From assembly GCA_014529385.2 (NCBI GenBank), contig CM043971.1:82751340-82815339 (forward strand): DNA of 64,000 nt, written 5' to 3'. The position numbers were made by a program, and so were the translations under genes. Under the pieces are notes generated by a model that saw only the letters and a list, made by a program, of their open reading frames with translations, was not told where the DNA came from and did no database searches. The DNA is from Adiantum capillus-veneris (taxonomy: Eukaryota > Streptophyta > Polypodiopsida > Polypodiales > Pteridaceae). Positions 44,144 through 55,811 of the stretch are shown here, piece after piece. Position 1 is the stretch's first letter, and the number at the start of each line of letters is the position of its first letter.

Positions 44144-44837
44144 TGAGAGTACTTTTGAGAAATGACTTTGTGAGCGTAGCGGGTGAACATAATTGAAGAT
44201 AGCAACATAATCATAGCAATTAGTTAACTTGGCATGAACAATACTTTTGCAAGAGAGATAATTTAGAGAACATGACAACAGTTGAGGACCGGATTTATGT
44301 GGAACCGGTCCCCCCTCCAATAGGCATTTGTATTATGATTTATCCCATTAAGAGAGACTTGTTACAATACAATCTTTGTGTTCCTTGTGACCTAGGTGAT
44401 GCAATGAAAATGGAAAGCTTCATGCATCACAAACATAACATAAACTTGAAGAAAGCTTTAACTATCCCAAGCCTCAGTCCCAAGACCTCAAACACCTTCG
44501 AAGGTGGAGAGAGCTAGCAGGGAATGAGGGTAGGGAAGAGGAAGAAGAAACATTTCGTAGGAGAAAGAATTAGTTCCTCACTTATCGTAACTCTTGTTGC
44601 TAGAATACATAATAGCATAGTAATGAAGAAGAAGGAGATGGCAAGATTAAGCATTGAAGCATGGCTCTTGGTTGGATTTGCACTCCATATCCAAGAGTGT
44701 TGGTGTAGGCTCTCAACCTCTACTTGCTTGGAGAAGGAGAAGGAGCTCTTGCACTTTGCATAGCACACAATGAGAGTGTTTGTGAGTGTGTGTGGGTGAG
44801 TATACCCCCTAAGAAACCCCCTAGCTTGCTTGGCCCG

Positions 44838-44869
<32 letters not shown>

Positions 44870-45689
44870 TTGTAGCTCATGCTTGAAGCTCATTGGACCC
44901 CTGCAGGCCTAACCAATCGTAAGCAGGAGGCATTACAAGCAGCAAGGGTAGCCTTGAGACAAGTGTCCCCCTTTCCCCTTTGAGAGAGAGAGGGCTAGAT
45001 AAATGGTAAATCAATTAATTAAATCTCCTAAATTATTATTGGACCCCTTGTGTGGCCAACCAATAGGCTTCAGGCACACCATGAGGGCAACATGAGGAGG
45101 AACTTGACAAGTGTCCCTTTTGATTTCTTTGTACCATGCATGCCTTGTGTGAGTGTGTGGGTGTTCTCTCTCATCCCCCCTCATGTAGGGCTCGCCCCCT
45201 TCTTGTAGGGATTAAATATTTGACTTTTTGACACCTCAAGCCCCTCATGCATAGGCCTAGTTCCCACCACAAGCTTAGCTCTTAAGCACTTTAAGCTTGG
45301 GCTGGGTTCTCACCTCAAGTGCAACCCTAGCATCTCAAGCATGTCAAGCACCTCAAGCATCTCAATCATTAAGCACCTCGAGCTGGGTCGGGTTCTTGCG
45401 CCTCAAGCTCAACCCTAGCTTACCTAAGGTCAAAGGACATTTACACACATTATTGGAGGTCTTCAATGAAGCTAACCCTAAGGTCTTATGCTCCATTTGT
45501 TAGCCTTGCTCTTTGATAGACCATCTCTCATTTGGGTCCCTTTTCCATTGGCCGTGTGTTGAGATAGATCTATAAGCACATGTCTATATCTTAACACTTG
45601 TTCTCGTTTATTCTCCCACATCAAGTGATCAATTTAATATGAGAAAATCATTTGGTTTGGTTAGATATTAGATATTAAATTTTATGACA
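44144..45689. mobile_element. Family-L solo LTR (copy 2)
   Basis: About 1546 bp. It starts near TGAGAGTACTTTTGAG, matches 26651-33805 (minus Copia-3) along its length, and ends TTTTATGACA. It splits Gypsy-C exactly between protease and RT. The flanks share TTAC (ATTAC at 44139-44143; ATTAC overlapping the LTR end at 45689-45693), consistent with a 5-bp target duplication with one ambiguous base. It contains a run of about 30 C at 44841-44870. No coding capacity. Confidence 0.7.
44841..44870 (+). repeat. Poly-C tract of about 30 bases
   Basis: A homopolymer in family-L copy 2. The same position has about 14 C in copy 3 (60481-60494) and only CCCCC plus CT repeats in copy 1 (about 32943). Its length is prone to sequencing error. 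Confidence 0.9.
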
Positions 45690-46970
45690 TTACCTCTCTC
45701 TTGAAATCATAGTCGTCCTCGACTATGAGGTAGAAGAGATAAAGCCTTAGTCATTAGTCAATTTACTGGGAACTTCATGTTGGCAGCCATGCGATCAAAC
45801 CATGGCGCCCCTAGGATAGCATCCTCATGCTGGAGAGGAGAGATGAAGAAGTCTTCTTTGTCGACATAGCTTTGGACATGAAGCCTCAACTTCCCAATCA
45901 AGGGAGTAACAGAGGCTTGCTGTCCCTTGAAAGCTGTGTCAGCCATTACCATATCTCCCATCTCAAAAGCTTGAATGCTCAACTTGGTGGCCAACTCCAT
46001 TAATATGAAGTTCAGAGTAGAGCCAGGGTCAAACAAGATGAAGGCATCATGCTCTCTTACCTTTCCCCAAGCATAGGAAAGTGATGATCCTTTGCAATGA
46101 GCATCCTCTTTTGGAGCTTCGATGGTGGAAGCCCTAGGAGTCTCATTGCGAGTATTTTTCTTGGGGCAAGAACGATAGCCATGTCCTTGATCCCCACACT
46201 TGAAACACTTATGGTCCTTGCGAAAAGCTTCAAGCTGTTCAGGAGAGAGTTTGTATTTACCTTTGTAAACTCCCTTCTCCTTAGACCGATTGTTGTTGTT
46301 GTTGTAAGTGACTTGGGAAGTATTTTGAACATTGGTTTTCCCCTTTGCATCATTTTTGTCTTTGTTTTCCATGGGCTTGACATTACGTCTAGCCCCTTGA
46401 TGGAAATTGATGCGTGAAGCAACCATGGTGTGATGGATTACTTCGCTAATAGTACCAGGCCGTTGAGAGGTGATGTATTCGGCCATCTCTTCAGGTAATC
46501 CCGCACAGAATTGCTGCCTTTGCTTGGCAAAGTCTACCTTTTGAAAGACAGTAGCCTTGAGATGTAAATCCCAAAACTTGTCTATGTACTTGTGGATAGA
46601 CTCATGAGAGAGAAGCTTCAAGCTGCGCCATTCAACAAGCACTTTGTCTTTTGCATCGCTTGCAAGGAATTGCTTCAAGATGGAAACTCGTAGAGTTTTC
46701 CATGTCTTTGGGGCTTCACCATTGCCATGAAGGCTAGCCCACCATTGACGAGCTGATTTTTGGAAGTGCATAGCTTGGAGGACTCTGTGAAGCCCTCGTC
46801 TCCAAAGGCAGCATCAAACTGCTGGATGAAGGCCAACACTTTGTCGGTAGCACCAAAGGTGCCATCATAGGTGAGAAAAGAGATACTCTTTCCTCCCTCC
46901 TTGAACTTCTTTATCTTTTGTGACCTTTGCCATGCAGGAAATGATTTGTGATGTCCTCCCCTCTTGTATT
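45690..46970 (-). pseudogene. Gypsy-C Gag C-terminal part and protease
   Basis: From the Copia-4 junction at 46970 downwards: GGHHKSFPAWQRS.., FLTYDGTFGATDKVLAFIQQFDAAF, then, after a frame break near 46770, the capsid MHFQKSARQWWASL, a knuckle CFKCGDQGHGYRSC (about 46175-46215) and a protease with ILFDPGSTLNFI (about 46010-46035) and AILGAPWFDRM (about 45785-45815). D-P-G is a frequent variant of the protease triad in some plant Gypsy lineages. It ends in KALSLLPHSRGRL near 45700, where LTR copy 2 begins. Confidence 0.8.
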
Positions 46971-47202
46971 TGTAGAGTGCACAGGTGATGGAGAAGGTAG
47001 AAAAGAAGACTATGCACACACACCAACACACATCGACACACACACACACAATCGTTACTCTGCAGCAGCAGCCATTCAACGAGCTGCTCTTCTCTTCTTT
47101 TCTTTTGAACTATTATCCAAAGTATATTTACAACATAGTATAGTCAGTGTCCAACCGCCCATAGCACAATGGACATATTCTTTAACATCATATTCTTTAA
47201 CA
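46971..47202 (-). repeat. 3' LTR of Copia-4
   Basis: 232 bp, TGTAGAGTGCACAGG to ATTCTTTAACA. Contains an AC microsatellite at about 47015-47050. Confidence 0.95.
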
Positions 47203-48791
47203 CTCCCCGTCAAGCTCAGAGTGAGCTTGCATATGATGGATTCCCAATGCTTCATGAAAGTAGCAAAACTTCTCCTTTCCAAGAGCTTTTGTGAATATAT
47301 CCGCAACTTGATCATTTGTCTTCACATACACCAAATCAATCTCACCAGCCAAAACTTTTTCTCTAATGAAGTGATAATGTACTTCAATGTGTTTAGTGCG
47401 AGCATGGTAGACTGGATTCTTTGCCAACATGATGCTGCTAATATTGTCACAATATATAATGACAGTGTCAAGATAGTCAAAACCAAACATACTTGCCATT
47501 GCTATCACCAATCTGATTGTTGTCATCTTTGCAACTGGACTAAATGTCTCATCATAATCAAGACCTTTTGTTTGTGCATAACCTTTAGCAACAAGCCTCG
47601 CTTTGTATCTTTCCACACTACCATCTGACTTGCACTTGACTTTGTATACCCATTTTGAACCAATTGCTTTCTTTCCACTTGGCAAGCGAACCAAATTCCA
47701 AGTGTCATTCTTCACAAGAGCATCCATCTCATCATCCATAGCTGACTCCCATTCTGATTTTCCAATTGCCTCTTGAAAATGTGTAGGCTCTTTATGTTGC
47801 ACACGTGAAACCATGTATGCATAATGTGTACGCATGCAACCGTTGTATGTCAATCTATCAACTGGATAACGCACCCTCTCTGATCTTCTCAACTGTGGTG
47901 CACTCTTCTCTTCAACTCTTGCATATGGGGGTACATATTTCTCAATATGCTTACTGCCAGGTGTCCTCAAATGTGGTAAACCATGCTCTTCATTGAGGCT
48001 TTCATCTCCAGAACTCTCTTCAACCAATTTCTTCTTGCCTTTCTCGTCTTTCTTCTTATCTCGCAAACGACCACTCCATGGGTTGACACTTCCTGTACTC
48101 TCCTCTGCCATATGTGGTCCTGAAATAGTTCTTGTTGATGGTCCTGGCTTATCAACAACATGACACACATTCTCTTGCTCTTCATACTCATCTTCTATCA
48201 TCACTGGCTTTGGTTTATACCATGGTTCATGCTCACAAAATCTGACATCTCTACTGACATAAACTTGTCTTGTCGTAGGATCATAGCACTTGTAACCTTT
48301 CTTTTCAACTGGGTAGCCCAAGAATATACACTTCACTGCCTTTGGCTCCATCTTCTTTCTTGCTTCATTTGGTACATGAACATAGCAAACACATCCAAAA
48401 ACTTTCATGTAGGAAACTGTTGGCTTGATCCCATAAAGTCTCTCATAAGGTGAAATTTCATGAATGGCAGCTATTGGTGTTCGATTCATAATGTGTACTG
48501 CTGTATGAACTTCTTCAGTCCAATATGTTAATGGCATATTCATCTCATTCATCATGGCTCTTGCAATCTCTGCTATGCCTCTATTCTTTCTCTCAGCAAC
48601 TCCATTTTGTTGTGGTGTGTATCTGCAAGTAATCTGTTTTCTTAAGCCTTGTTCACGTAAGTAATCATCAAAACTGTGTGACATGTACTCTCCCCCTCCA
48701 TCTGTACATCGGCATTTAATTTGACAACCATTCTCTTTCTCAACCATAACTTTGAACTCCAAGAATACCTCAAATGCCTCTGACTTTGCCT

Positions 48792-48867
48792 TTAGAAAGT
48801 AAACCCATGTCATTCTGCTGTAATCATCCTTAGAAAGTAAACCCATGTCATTCTGCTGTAATCATCC
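48792..48867. repeat. 38-bp tandem duplication in Copia-4 integrase
   Basis: TTAGAAAGTAAACCCATGTC and 18 more bases occur head to tail at 48792-48829 and 48830-48867, without differences. Confidence 0.95.
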
Positions 48868-49074
48868 GTGAATGTGATAAAATATCGACAACCATTTGCC
48901 GTAGCATGATCACAAGGTCCCAAAATATTTGAATGAACAATTTCCAAAGGACTTTGGCTAATTCTCCCCCTCTTTGGAAATGGTAAACGAGATTGCTTTC
49001 CAAATTGACAAGCTTCACAAACATGATCAAAATTCAATCTGCCAACCTTTGGTAATCCACGTACAATTTGATTT

Positions 49075-49246
49075 GATTGCATATGCTTTAGTCTTCTAAA
49101 ATTGACATGACCAATCCTCTTATGCCATAACTCTGCCCAATCATCTTGAGTGGCTGATTTGATTGCATATGCTTTAGTCTTCTAAAATTGACATGACCAA
49201 TCCTCTTATGCCATAACTCTGCCCAATCATCTTGAGTGGCTGATTT
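49075..49246. repeat. 86-bp tandem duplication in Copia-4 integrase
   Basis: The unit starting GATTGCATATGCTTTAGTC occurs at 49075-49160 and 49161-49246, essentially identical. It disrupts the integrase zinc region. Confidence 0.95.
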
Positions 49247-49899
49247 TGTTTGTAAAACGCAGCAAATAGGGCAGCTCTGGCATTCAGCTGGTCTCCTCTA
49301 AAAACGCGGGTATGGGCTATCAAAATGCCAGCCATGGAGGGTATAGGGATCAAGCAAATCTCCCATAATGTGTCCAAAATGGAATGGGTGGATGCCCTTT
49401 TAATTGAGCAATAGGTTCGCCTTTATACCCTAGGTAGGCTGAGGTAGAGCAGCCACAAAATCAAATTTGATAAACTTAAATCCTAAAAATACACTAATAA
49501 AAATGTGCACATTTGTGTTGTGTCCTGGACTAATCTAGTCCCTACCAGGTGACCCGGTGATCCGATGGACTTGGGGGATGCAACACTCATGTCGCCAAAT
49601 TATTCCTACATGCTAGTGTTGCCGGATGGCCACAAAAATGTGACAACACTGTGTACAAACCGTTCATGCAAGAGGGTTACGGGACTTTGACCCCTAATCT
49701 ATTGGACATGTCTGGGCATGCAGGTCCCATCAATGGGCTCACAAAATTGCCGGCACATGATCCCCTAGGATCTAGACCAAAACTAGACCAAGATATTCAC
49801 AGTATTGGCTCTGGAAGCAGGTCAATGTGGCACACAGAGCCAGTGTGCACATGACAACACAACAAGTGCTTAGGAAGCTTTCTATCCAGGACATCCTCC

Positions 49900-50860
49900 C
49901 TTAGAGTACACTGATTGCGGAATTTTCCCATCTCGGGGTGGGTCCAAGCTTTGGGCTGCTTTCAGAGGATGCAAAGCGAGGGAATGCCTAAGTCAGCATA
50001 TACGCAAACTGTGGTGCACTTGAGGAAGCACTAAAAGTGCTTGAATAATGCACTCATTGCGGGATTTTCCCAACAAGGGTACCGCCAGGAAGCTCTGGGC
50101 TGTTCTCAGCGGATGCAAACTGAGGGTGTCTCTCCAGATGTGATCACCTACGCTTGCATATGTGATGAAACTCTGAGCTATCCAATGGTATGTGGCAGGA
50201 TTTTCCCATCAGGGGCGGATCCAACAAGCTCTGGATTGTTTTCAGAGGATGCAAAGGGAGGGAATGCCTTGGTCAACATGTGGTGTACTTGAGAAGCACT
50301 AAAGTGCTTGAGTAATGCATGCACTCATTGGATTTTTCCCAACAAGGGCACGGTGAGGAAGCTCTAGGCTGTTTTCAGCGGATCCAAACTGAGGGTGTCT
50401 CTCCAGATGCGACTAGGTTGCGATCGCATACGCTTGCGACTTCAGGGTGTTTTCAGCGGATCCAAAGTGAGGGTGTCTCTCCAGGTGCGACTCCAGAAGC
50501 TCTGGGCTGTTTTCAGTGGATCCAAACTAAGGGTGTCTCTCTAGATGCGACTCAGTTACGGTCACCTATGCTTGCATCTTCAAGGCATGTGGCACTAGGC
50601 AGCACGATGATATGGGCAAAAGAATTGACAATGCTATTGTTAGTCACTACTGGTAGCAGCTGAAGAAAGACAACGTGCTTGGGAATGCCTTGAGCATGTA
50701 TGCCAACTGTGGTGTACTTTAGAAAGCACAAAAAGTGCTTGAGTAATGCACGGATTGCGGGATTTTCTCAACGAGGGCAGCGCCAATGGGCTGTTTCCAA
50801 TGGATGCAAAGCGAGGGCGTTTTCAAATGCATTCACCTACACTTTTGCACCTTGAGCAAT
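49900..50860 (+). pseudogene. PPR-like module debris, repeatedly duplicated
   Basis: The frames at 50041-50292 and 50319-50663 encode fragments of pentatricopeptide repeats: NALIAGFSQQGYRQEALGC, QRMQTEGVSPDVITYACI, and later QQGHGEEALGCFQRIQTEGV. A DNA block around TTGCGGGATTTTCCCAACAAGGG recurs at about 49917, 50056, 50191, 50328 and 50753, with shorter SEGVSP-type pieces between. PPR proteins bind organelle RNA. Here the modules are short, frame-shifted and lack the rest of any gene, so this is a pseudogene patch carried within the insert in Copia-4. Confidence 0.75.
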
Positions 50861-50968
50861 GTGGCAATCCATCACCTTGAGCATGTGGCAATCCATCAGC
50901 CACCACTAATACATCCACAAGCACGTGCTCATGGGCATCAACCTCATCTACACAACCATAAAAAAACA

Positions 50969-50972
<4 letters not shown>

Positions 50973-51042
<70 letters not shown>
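50973..51042 (+). repeat. (CT)n microsatellite
   Basis: About 70 bp of CT repeats directly after the PPR debris. Confidence 0.97.
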
Positions 51043-51047
<5 letters not shown>

Positions 51048-51203
51048 ATCAAAAATTTACCTGGCCTCATCCCCATTGGGGATGGGGAAGGGGTGTAAGG
51101 CACCAATGGTGCCTGGACCGCAAAATGGAAACCTGCAACAAAATCCAATGTTTCGAAGATGAATACATTTTACTAGTTTCTAAGTCGCATGATCATACAC
51201 TAG

Positions 51204-52710
51204 TGCCCAACCCAAGGGGTCACGGACCTAGGCTACGGGCCTAAACTGAGGAGAGTGGACCGGGAATCCTATCAGAAGAGATCTAGGGCAAGGGCTCTGG
51301 TCTATATAAGGGAGGTTGGGAGGAGGATTCTAGGACTCAGTTTCCAGGGTTCTCACATCCTCCTGCCGTTTTTTCCCTACGAGGATAAAGATTCCACCCT
51401 AAAACCCAAAGCAACCAAATTCACGGAATTTGGAGGGGCAAAAGTTGTCCAACCAAGTATGTATTCACGGAATACACAGATTAAATAACGGTTGTTTCAC
51501 TCTGTTTACCAGATTCATGGAATCTGACGGGACAAAGGTTGTCTGAGATAGAGAAATTCACGGAATTTGTGTGTGGAGAAAGTTATGAGGTCTCTCACTC
51601 TTGTCGCAGAGTGTTCAAGTATCCTCCGCACAGAGTATTTGATTGAGCTCTACGCTTCAAGTACTCAGGGATGTTGCACAATGCCATCCCTATGGAGACA
51701 TATTCATACGATGATTATGTGAGACTCCGGGACTGACACTGGCGCCCTTTTCCTTAATGATGTGTCGCGACGAAGTCCCATCATGCTGGTCAATCCGTTT
51801 TTGGACCATTATAGCACAAGGTATCAGGAACAGTGTTCGTGGCCAGAAACTGTCGGATACGTGGGCTTGTTAAGGTAACAAGTACAACTTTTTACGGAGG
51901 GTTGTAATTCCACTTGTGTGTTTCAGAGGCTAGGATACATGCTTGTTGATGCATGCACACTAGGTGTATGGGCCCTAGTGGTCAACAAGTTCTTATCTGA
52001 GGCGGCATGGAAATACCTTAGTTACGTGTTTTTTGTTTCACGGATGAAACATCTTTTTTACACGCGAAAAAGTCTCTCTTATGCTAAGAGCATACTGCCT
52101 TTGGTATCTAAATATTAGCATTATTCTAATAGATACGCTACAAGAAAAGTTTACTGCTATGAGCAAGATACGCTATACGTAAAGTCTACTGATATGAGCA
52201 CTTATGTTGCTAAGAGCATATATCATCCAAGCATACTCTACTATGGCTATGATAATGAGTGACCACTCCCAGATGTGTTAAGAAGCACACATTGGAAGAT
52301 ATGCTAAGGAGCATTACCACTAGATATCGATATGCTAAAGAGCATAGCTAAGAGATACAGGTCTGCTAGGAGAATAGCTGACCAGATGTGCTGAGAGCAC
52401 ATACCCTACGAGGTGCTACGAGCATACATGGCCTTATGAAGAGTAAGCAATTGTTTTGGATCACTGGTGAGAATTAAGTCTATCACATTAGTTTTCGAGG
52501 ACGAAAACTCTTCCGAAAGGGGGGAGTAATGTCAGGACACGGGTCCTGAGGGGCATGGCCCAACCCAGGGGGTCACGGACCTAGGCTACGGGCCTAAACT
52601 GAGGAGAGTGGACCGGGAATCCTATCAGAAGAGATCTAGGGCAAGGGCTCTGGTCTATATAAGGGAGGTTGGGAGGAGGATTCTAGGACTCAGTTTCCAG
52701 GGTTCTCACA
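51204..52710 (+). mobile_element. Small non-autonomous Gypsy-like LTR element
   Basis: A 150-bp direct repeat (51208-51357 and 52560-52710, with a CTATATAAGGG promoter-like box) belongs to two LTRs. The 5' LTR lacks about its first 29 bases and ends GACTGACA at 51738, followed by TGGCGCCCTTTT (51740-51751), a primer-site candidate. The 3' LTR starts TGTCAGGACACGGG at 52530 after AAAGGGGGGAGTAA, and is cut off at 52710. The 0.8-kb interior has no gene but holds the palindrome array at 52081-52424. GTTTTCGAGGACGAAAAC at 52491-52508 is the usual Gypsy pre-tract block, here a perfect hairpin. Confidence 0.75.
52081..52424 (+). repeat. Array of short palindromes TGCT(N3-4)AGCA
   Basis: Copies at 52081-52093 (ATGCTAAGAGCAT), 52155-52165, 52208-52218, 52301-52314 (ATGCTAAGGAGCAT), 52332-52345, 52388-52400 (GTGCTGAGAGCAC) and 52414-52424. 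Weaker ones lie at 52190, 52275 and 52373. Arms pair in each, including an A-T to G-C covariation at the outer pair. Confidence 0.75.
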
Positions 52711-54241
52711 GAGACTTCAATGGGTGGACAGTGAGAGACCTACTATGACTTCGAGGATTCAGAGTTTCTACACCCACTAGATGAGGCAGGTGTGGAGAGG
52801 AGATCAGCAAACACATCAGTCCCTACACCCTATGGGAGACACTTACTCAGGCTAGGCTCACAGCATCGTCTCATTATTTAAAACGGGATGATCTAGTGGC
52901 CAGACTCAGGAGGCCTCACATGCATCCCTTCATCAGCACCATAGGGAGGCGCGTGACAAGCTCGGGGGGCCATACTGTTGCAACATACATCAAAGTTGGG
53001 GTGACCAAATTGACAACAAAGTGCCACCCCTTGATGCGGGGCTCCCCAAAGTGTGCCTGGTGACATATCTTCTCCAGCATGGCCAAGGCTACGTATCTTC
53101 ATTGTGAGGTCCCCACCCCTCCGTACCAACGACAGATCTGATGGTAAACCTGGTGGCCACTAGATCTATAGCGGAAGCAAACAAAGTGGCATATGGTTCA
53201 TCTAGCGGACGGTCTCTCATCACAAGGTGAGTCGAGTCCGAGCCTACTAGCGTCTAGATCTAGTTCCTTATCACATGGTTTCCTTATCATCCGGTTCATC
53301 TTTTACATCCACTCCCTGCTCTTCGTGCCATCCTCAAGGCTTCCGTAGCATCCCTCACTCCCGTAGAGGGAGGAATCAACACCAAGACACAAGAGAATCA
53401 CAAAAGAGCTCACCACAGCTCTCATCGAGAGCATTAAAGACAAACACGACGCTACCAAAGTGGGATGCGTGGAAGTGATCATAGAGAACATAGAAAAGGA
53501 GGCCAAGGCGCGGATGCACACACAAATGAAATCCTCCTTGTGTACACCCTAGAGGAGAAGAATATGCACCATGCCCGTCAACTAAACATACAGATGGACC
53601 TCAGGACCCCTCTGTCTCTTGTAGTTATCTTGAGGAACCCCTGTCTACTGAAATCATGGGACCTTGCAAGCAGTTTAGGAGAACTGAAATACAGATGGAC
53701 TCCGAACATGCCTCAAAGGAACATGTCTTTGAGGCAGAGGATCGTGATAGATTGGCAAGTATGCGACAAGCCATTTTAAAACGCAGCGAGGGAATGGCCG
53801 AGAAGAGGGATTATATTTTGGCTCAGCCCAATTTGATACCCTCTATTCAAGACTTTACAGTCGATCATGGTAACAGTAGATATGTCCTCCTCACATTTAC
53901 CGTCTCATTCCAGTTCAGCACAGCTTGACTAGCACAGACATCTATGCATACCCGATACTCTTTTACTTCAAAGACTGATTTTGTCTACATAGATGGTACA
54001 TACAGATGCTTATGTCTAGCGGATCCGGGGAGACCTCTAGAACGTGAGTCCTCTTGCTTGTGCTGAGACTTAAACCAAACCTTCAAATCTGCCTAACCTT
54101 ACAGCTTTTGAATTGAGCTCAAAAGAGACTCCAACCAATAAGCACGGTTTGCGATCCCACTGTATTGATTTGCAAGTCCAATCTATTGAATGACAACAAC
54201 TTTTTAACTCGGATACATTTTGTCTCAAGGGATGCGATTGC
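52711..54241. other. Unassigned DNA with short open frames
   Basis: Plus-strand frames at 53275-53478, 53465-53779 and 53656-53928 are hydrophilic and overlap. None shows a domain I can name. They may be a decayed Gag or host fragment. Confidence 0.35.
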
Positions 54242-54346
54242 GATTTTATAAGGCAGGTTAAGCCCTTCGCTTCCCGGATTTTATAAGGCAAGTTAAGCAC
54301 TTCGCTTCCCGGATTTTATAAGGCAAGTTAAGCAGTTCACTTTCCA
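54242..54346 (+). repeat. 35-bp tandem repeat, three copies
   Basis: GATTTTATAAGGCARGTTAA plus about 15 bases, starting at 54242, 54277 and 54312. Confidence 0.92.
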
Positions 54347-54486
54347 GATCTCCCTAGTCTTCCGGCCGTCCCGGTGCAGTGATCTACTTTGGTGTCGACC
54401 TCCGCTGAGTCTCTATTGTCCATTCACGTCCATTTTTCTCTAATTTTTAGCAAGCTTTTGGTTCCCGCTTACTCCGTACCGTATCC

Positions 54487-54580
54487 CCTCGGCACCCAAT
54501 GTTTATGCTTGAGTAATGCATGGATTGCAAAATTTTCCCAACAAGGGCAGGGCCAGCGAGGGCATCTTTAAAGCATGTGC
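54487..54580 (+). pseudogene. Isolated PPR-like DNA block
   Basis: TGCTTGAGTAATGCATGGATTG and the TTTTCCCAACAAGGGCAG block match 50732-50790. It suggests that the small LTR element and its neighbours at 50960-54480 split one PPR-derived tract. Confidence 0.55.
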
Positions 54581-54589
54581 CCCTTCATT

Positions 54590-55180
54590 AACCCCATAAC
54601 TTGGGGCCGCCCTCTACAGCATGATAAGAGGTTTCTGAAGGAAACTTTCATTGCCAAGTGCTGTAGCCCTTGCGTTTTCTGACCTGCCATCTGAGATCTC
54701 CTTGCAGCTGTCGAGCGCCATCCTTCGAAGCCTCCGTCGCCCTTGTAGGGTGTCATACAAAGGCCCTGAGGGCAGCCCATCAGTGGCTACCCTCTGTAGC
54801 CCCGACTTCCCTCCATGGTAGGCCATGTTGCAACCATACCCTTGCTGCTATTTTCAGCCTACATCCTCCCCATACTAGGGCCTCGGTTTCAGCCATGCCA
54901 TAGCTGAAATCTCAGCCCTTTTCCCCTATTTGAAGAGACGTACATTGTAGCAATTCCCCCGTTCCGCATCAAGTCAGTTTTCAGCCACCTACCGGACCTT
55001 CATTAGGGCAATTCGCCGCTCTACATCAGGTCCAATTCTCAGCCAAGGTTGCCTCTTAATTCAGCCAATTCAACCAAACCAGTGCATTCTCATCCATTCT
55101 CAGAGTCCATAGAATCATTGCATTTAAGTATCTTTGTGTACGTTCCATTGTTGCAAGGGATGCATACTACAAGGATGGTG
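54590..55180. other. No gene recognised
   Basis: C-rich sequence with several TTTTCAGCC words (54850-55060). Open frames on both strands are short and show no domain. Confidence 0.4.
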
Positions 55181-55184
55181 CGAC

Positions 55185-55571
55185 TCTGATTGGTGGGCCG
55201 GCAATCATGATACTCAGTAGTACTATAGGAATGGTATTCACCCTCGACTTGGGGCTGATTTCTTTAAGCAGCAAGCAACGACCCACCGTTCCGCTTTCTT
55301 CGATGGAGGCAGAATACCAGCCAGCTTGCTACGCTACATGTGAGGCAATTTGGGTACGCAAATTGATTGCGCAATTGTCATTTCCGCAACCGGCATCTAC
55401 ACTACTCTACTGCAACAACCCAAAGTTGCATCACTATCGCCAAGAATAATGTGTTTTACCCTCGGACCAAACACATTGAGGTTCAATACCATTATGTCTG
55501 AGAGCGGTCATTTAAAGTATTGTTCTACTCAAGGCAACGCTGCTGACATCTTCATGAACTCTGTTTTTTAG
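55185..55571 (+). pseudogene. Copia RNase H fragment on the plus strand
   Basis: Motifs in order: GMVFTLDLGLISLSSKQRPTV, LSSMEAEYQPACYATCEAIWVRKLI, LLYCNNPK, then after frameshifts TKHIEVQYH-like and YCSTQGNAADIF. It has the same order as the RNase H of Copia elements but stands opposite to Copia-4 and belongs to another copy. The catalytic Asp of LYCDN is Asn. CT microsatellites follow at 55645-55672 and 55778-55800. Confidence 0.75.
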
Positions 55572-55811
55572 CAGATTCTATGTTCTCACCTTCGGCTACT
55601 CTCTGTGTGTTTAGCATTTAGTGCTAAGAGGCCCGACTCTCAGACTCTCTCTCTCTCTCTCTCTCCACCCTCTACTTGAGGGAACCCATGATGATGAAAT
55701 GTATTCAAGGTTTTTTGGTCCCATGGGTCATTTTGACCCCCCGTGGACGTTAATATTCAATCAAATCAAATCAAATCTCTCTCTCTCTCTCTCTCTCTCT
55801 TGGTGGAAATA

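Larger units (their letters stand above)
47197..49250 (-). pseudogene. Copia-4 integrase fused in frame to RT start and RNase H end
   Basis: Integrase zinc region LWHKRIGHVNFRRLKHM..CEACQFGKQS (48980-49140) is followed by the core, in which the first catalytic Asp is Asn (EIVHSNILGP). A 549-residue open frame (48846-47197) continues with [37 protein letters not shown] and RT up to [31 protein letters not shown]. It then jumps in frame to the RNase H end ([34 protein letters not shown]). The YVDD active site and most of RT are gone. Two tandem duplications lie just upstream. Confidence 0.9.

Noticed and set aside
44273-45689. Family-L LTR starting at TGACAACAGTTGAGG
   Set aside because: Homology with copy 1 extends about 130 bases further left, and copy 1 has a perfect target duplication (CAAAT) only with the longer boundary.
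50041-50560. CRISPR-like spaced repeats
   Set aside because: Repeats are diverged coding modules with irregular spacing, in a plant retrotransposon setting.
49900-50860. A functional PPR gene
   Set aside because: Modules are partial, frame-shifted and repeated as DNA blocks; no start, targeting peptide or continuous repeat array.
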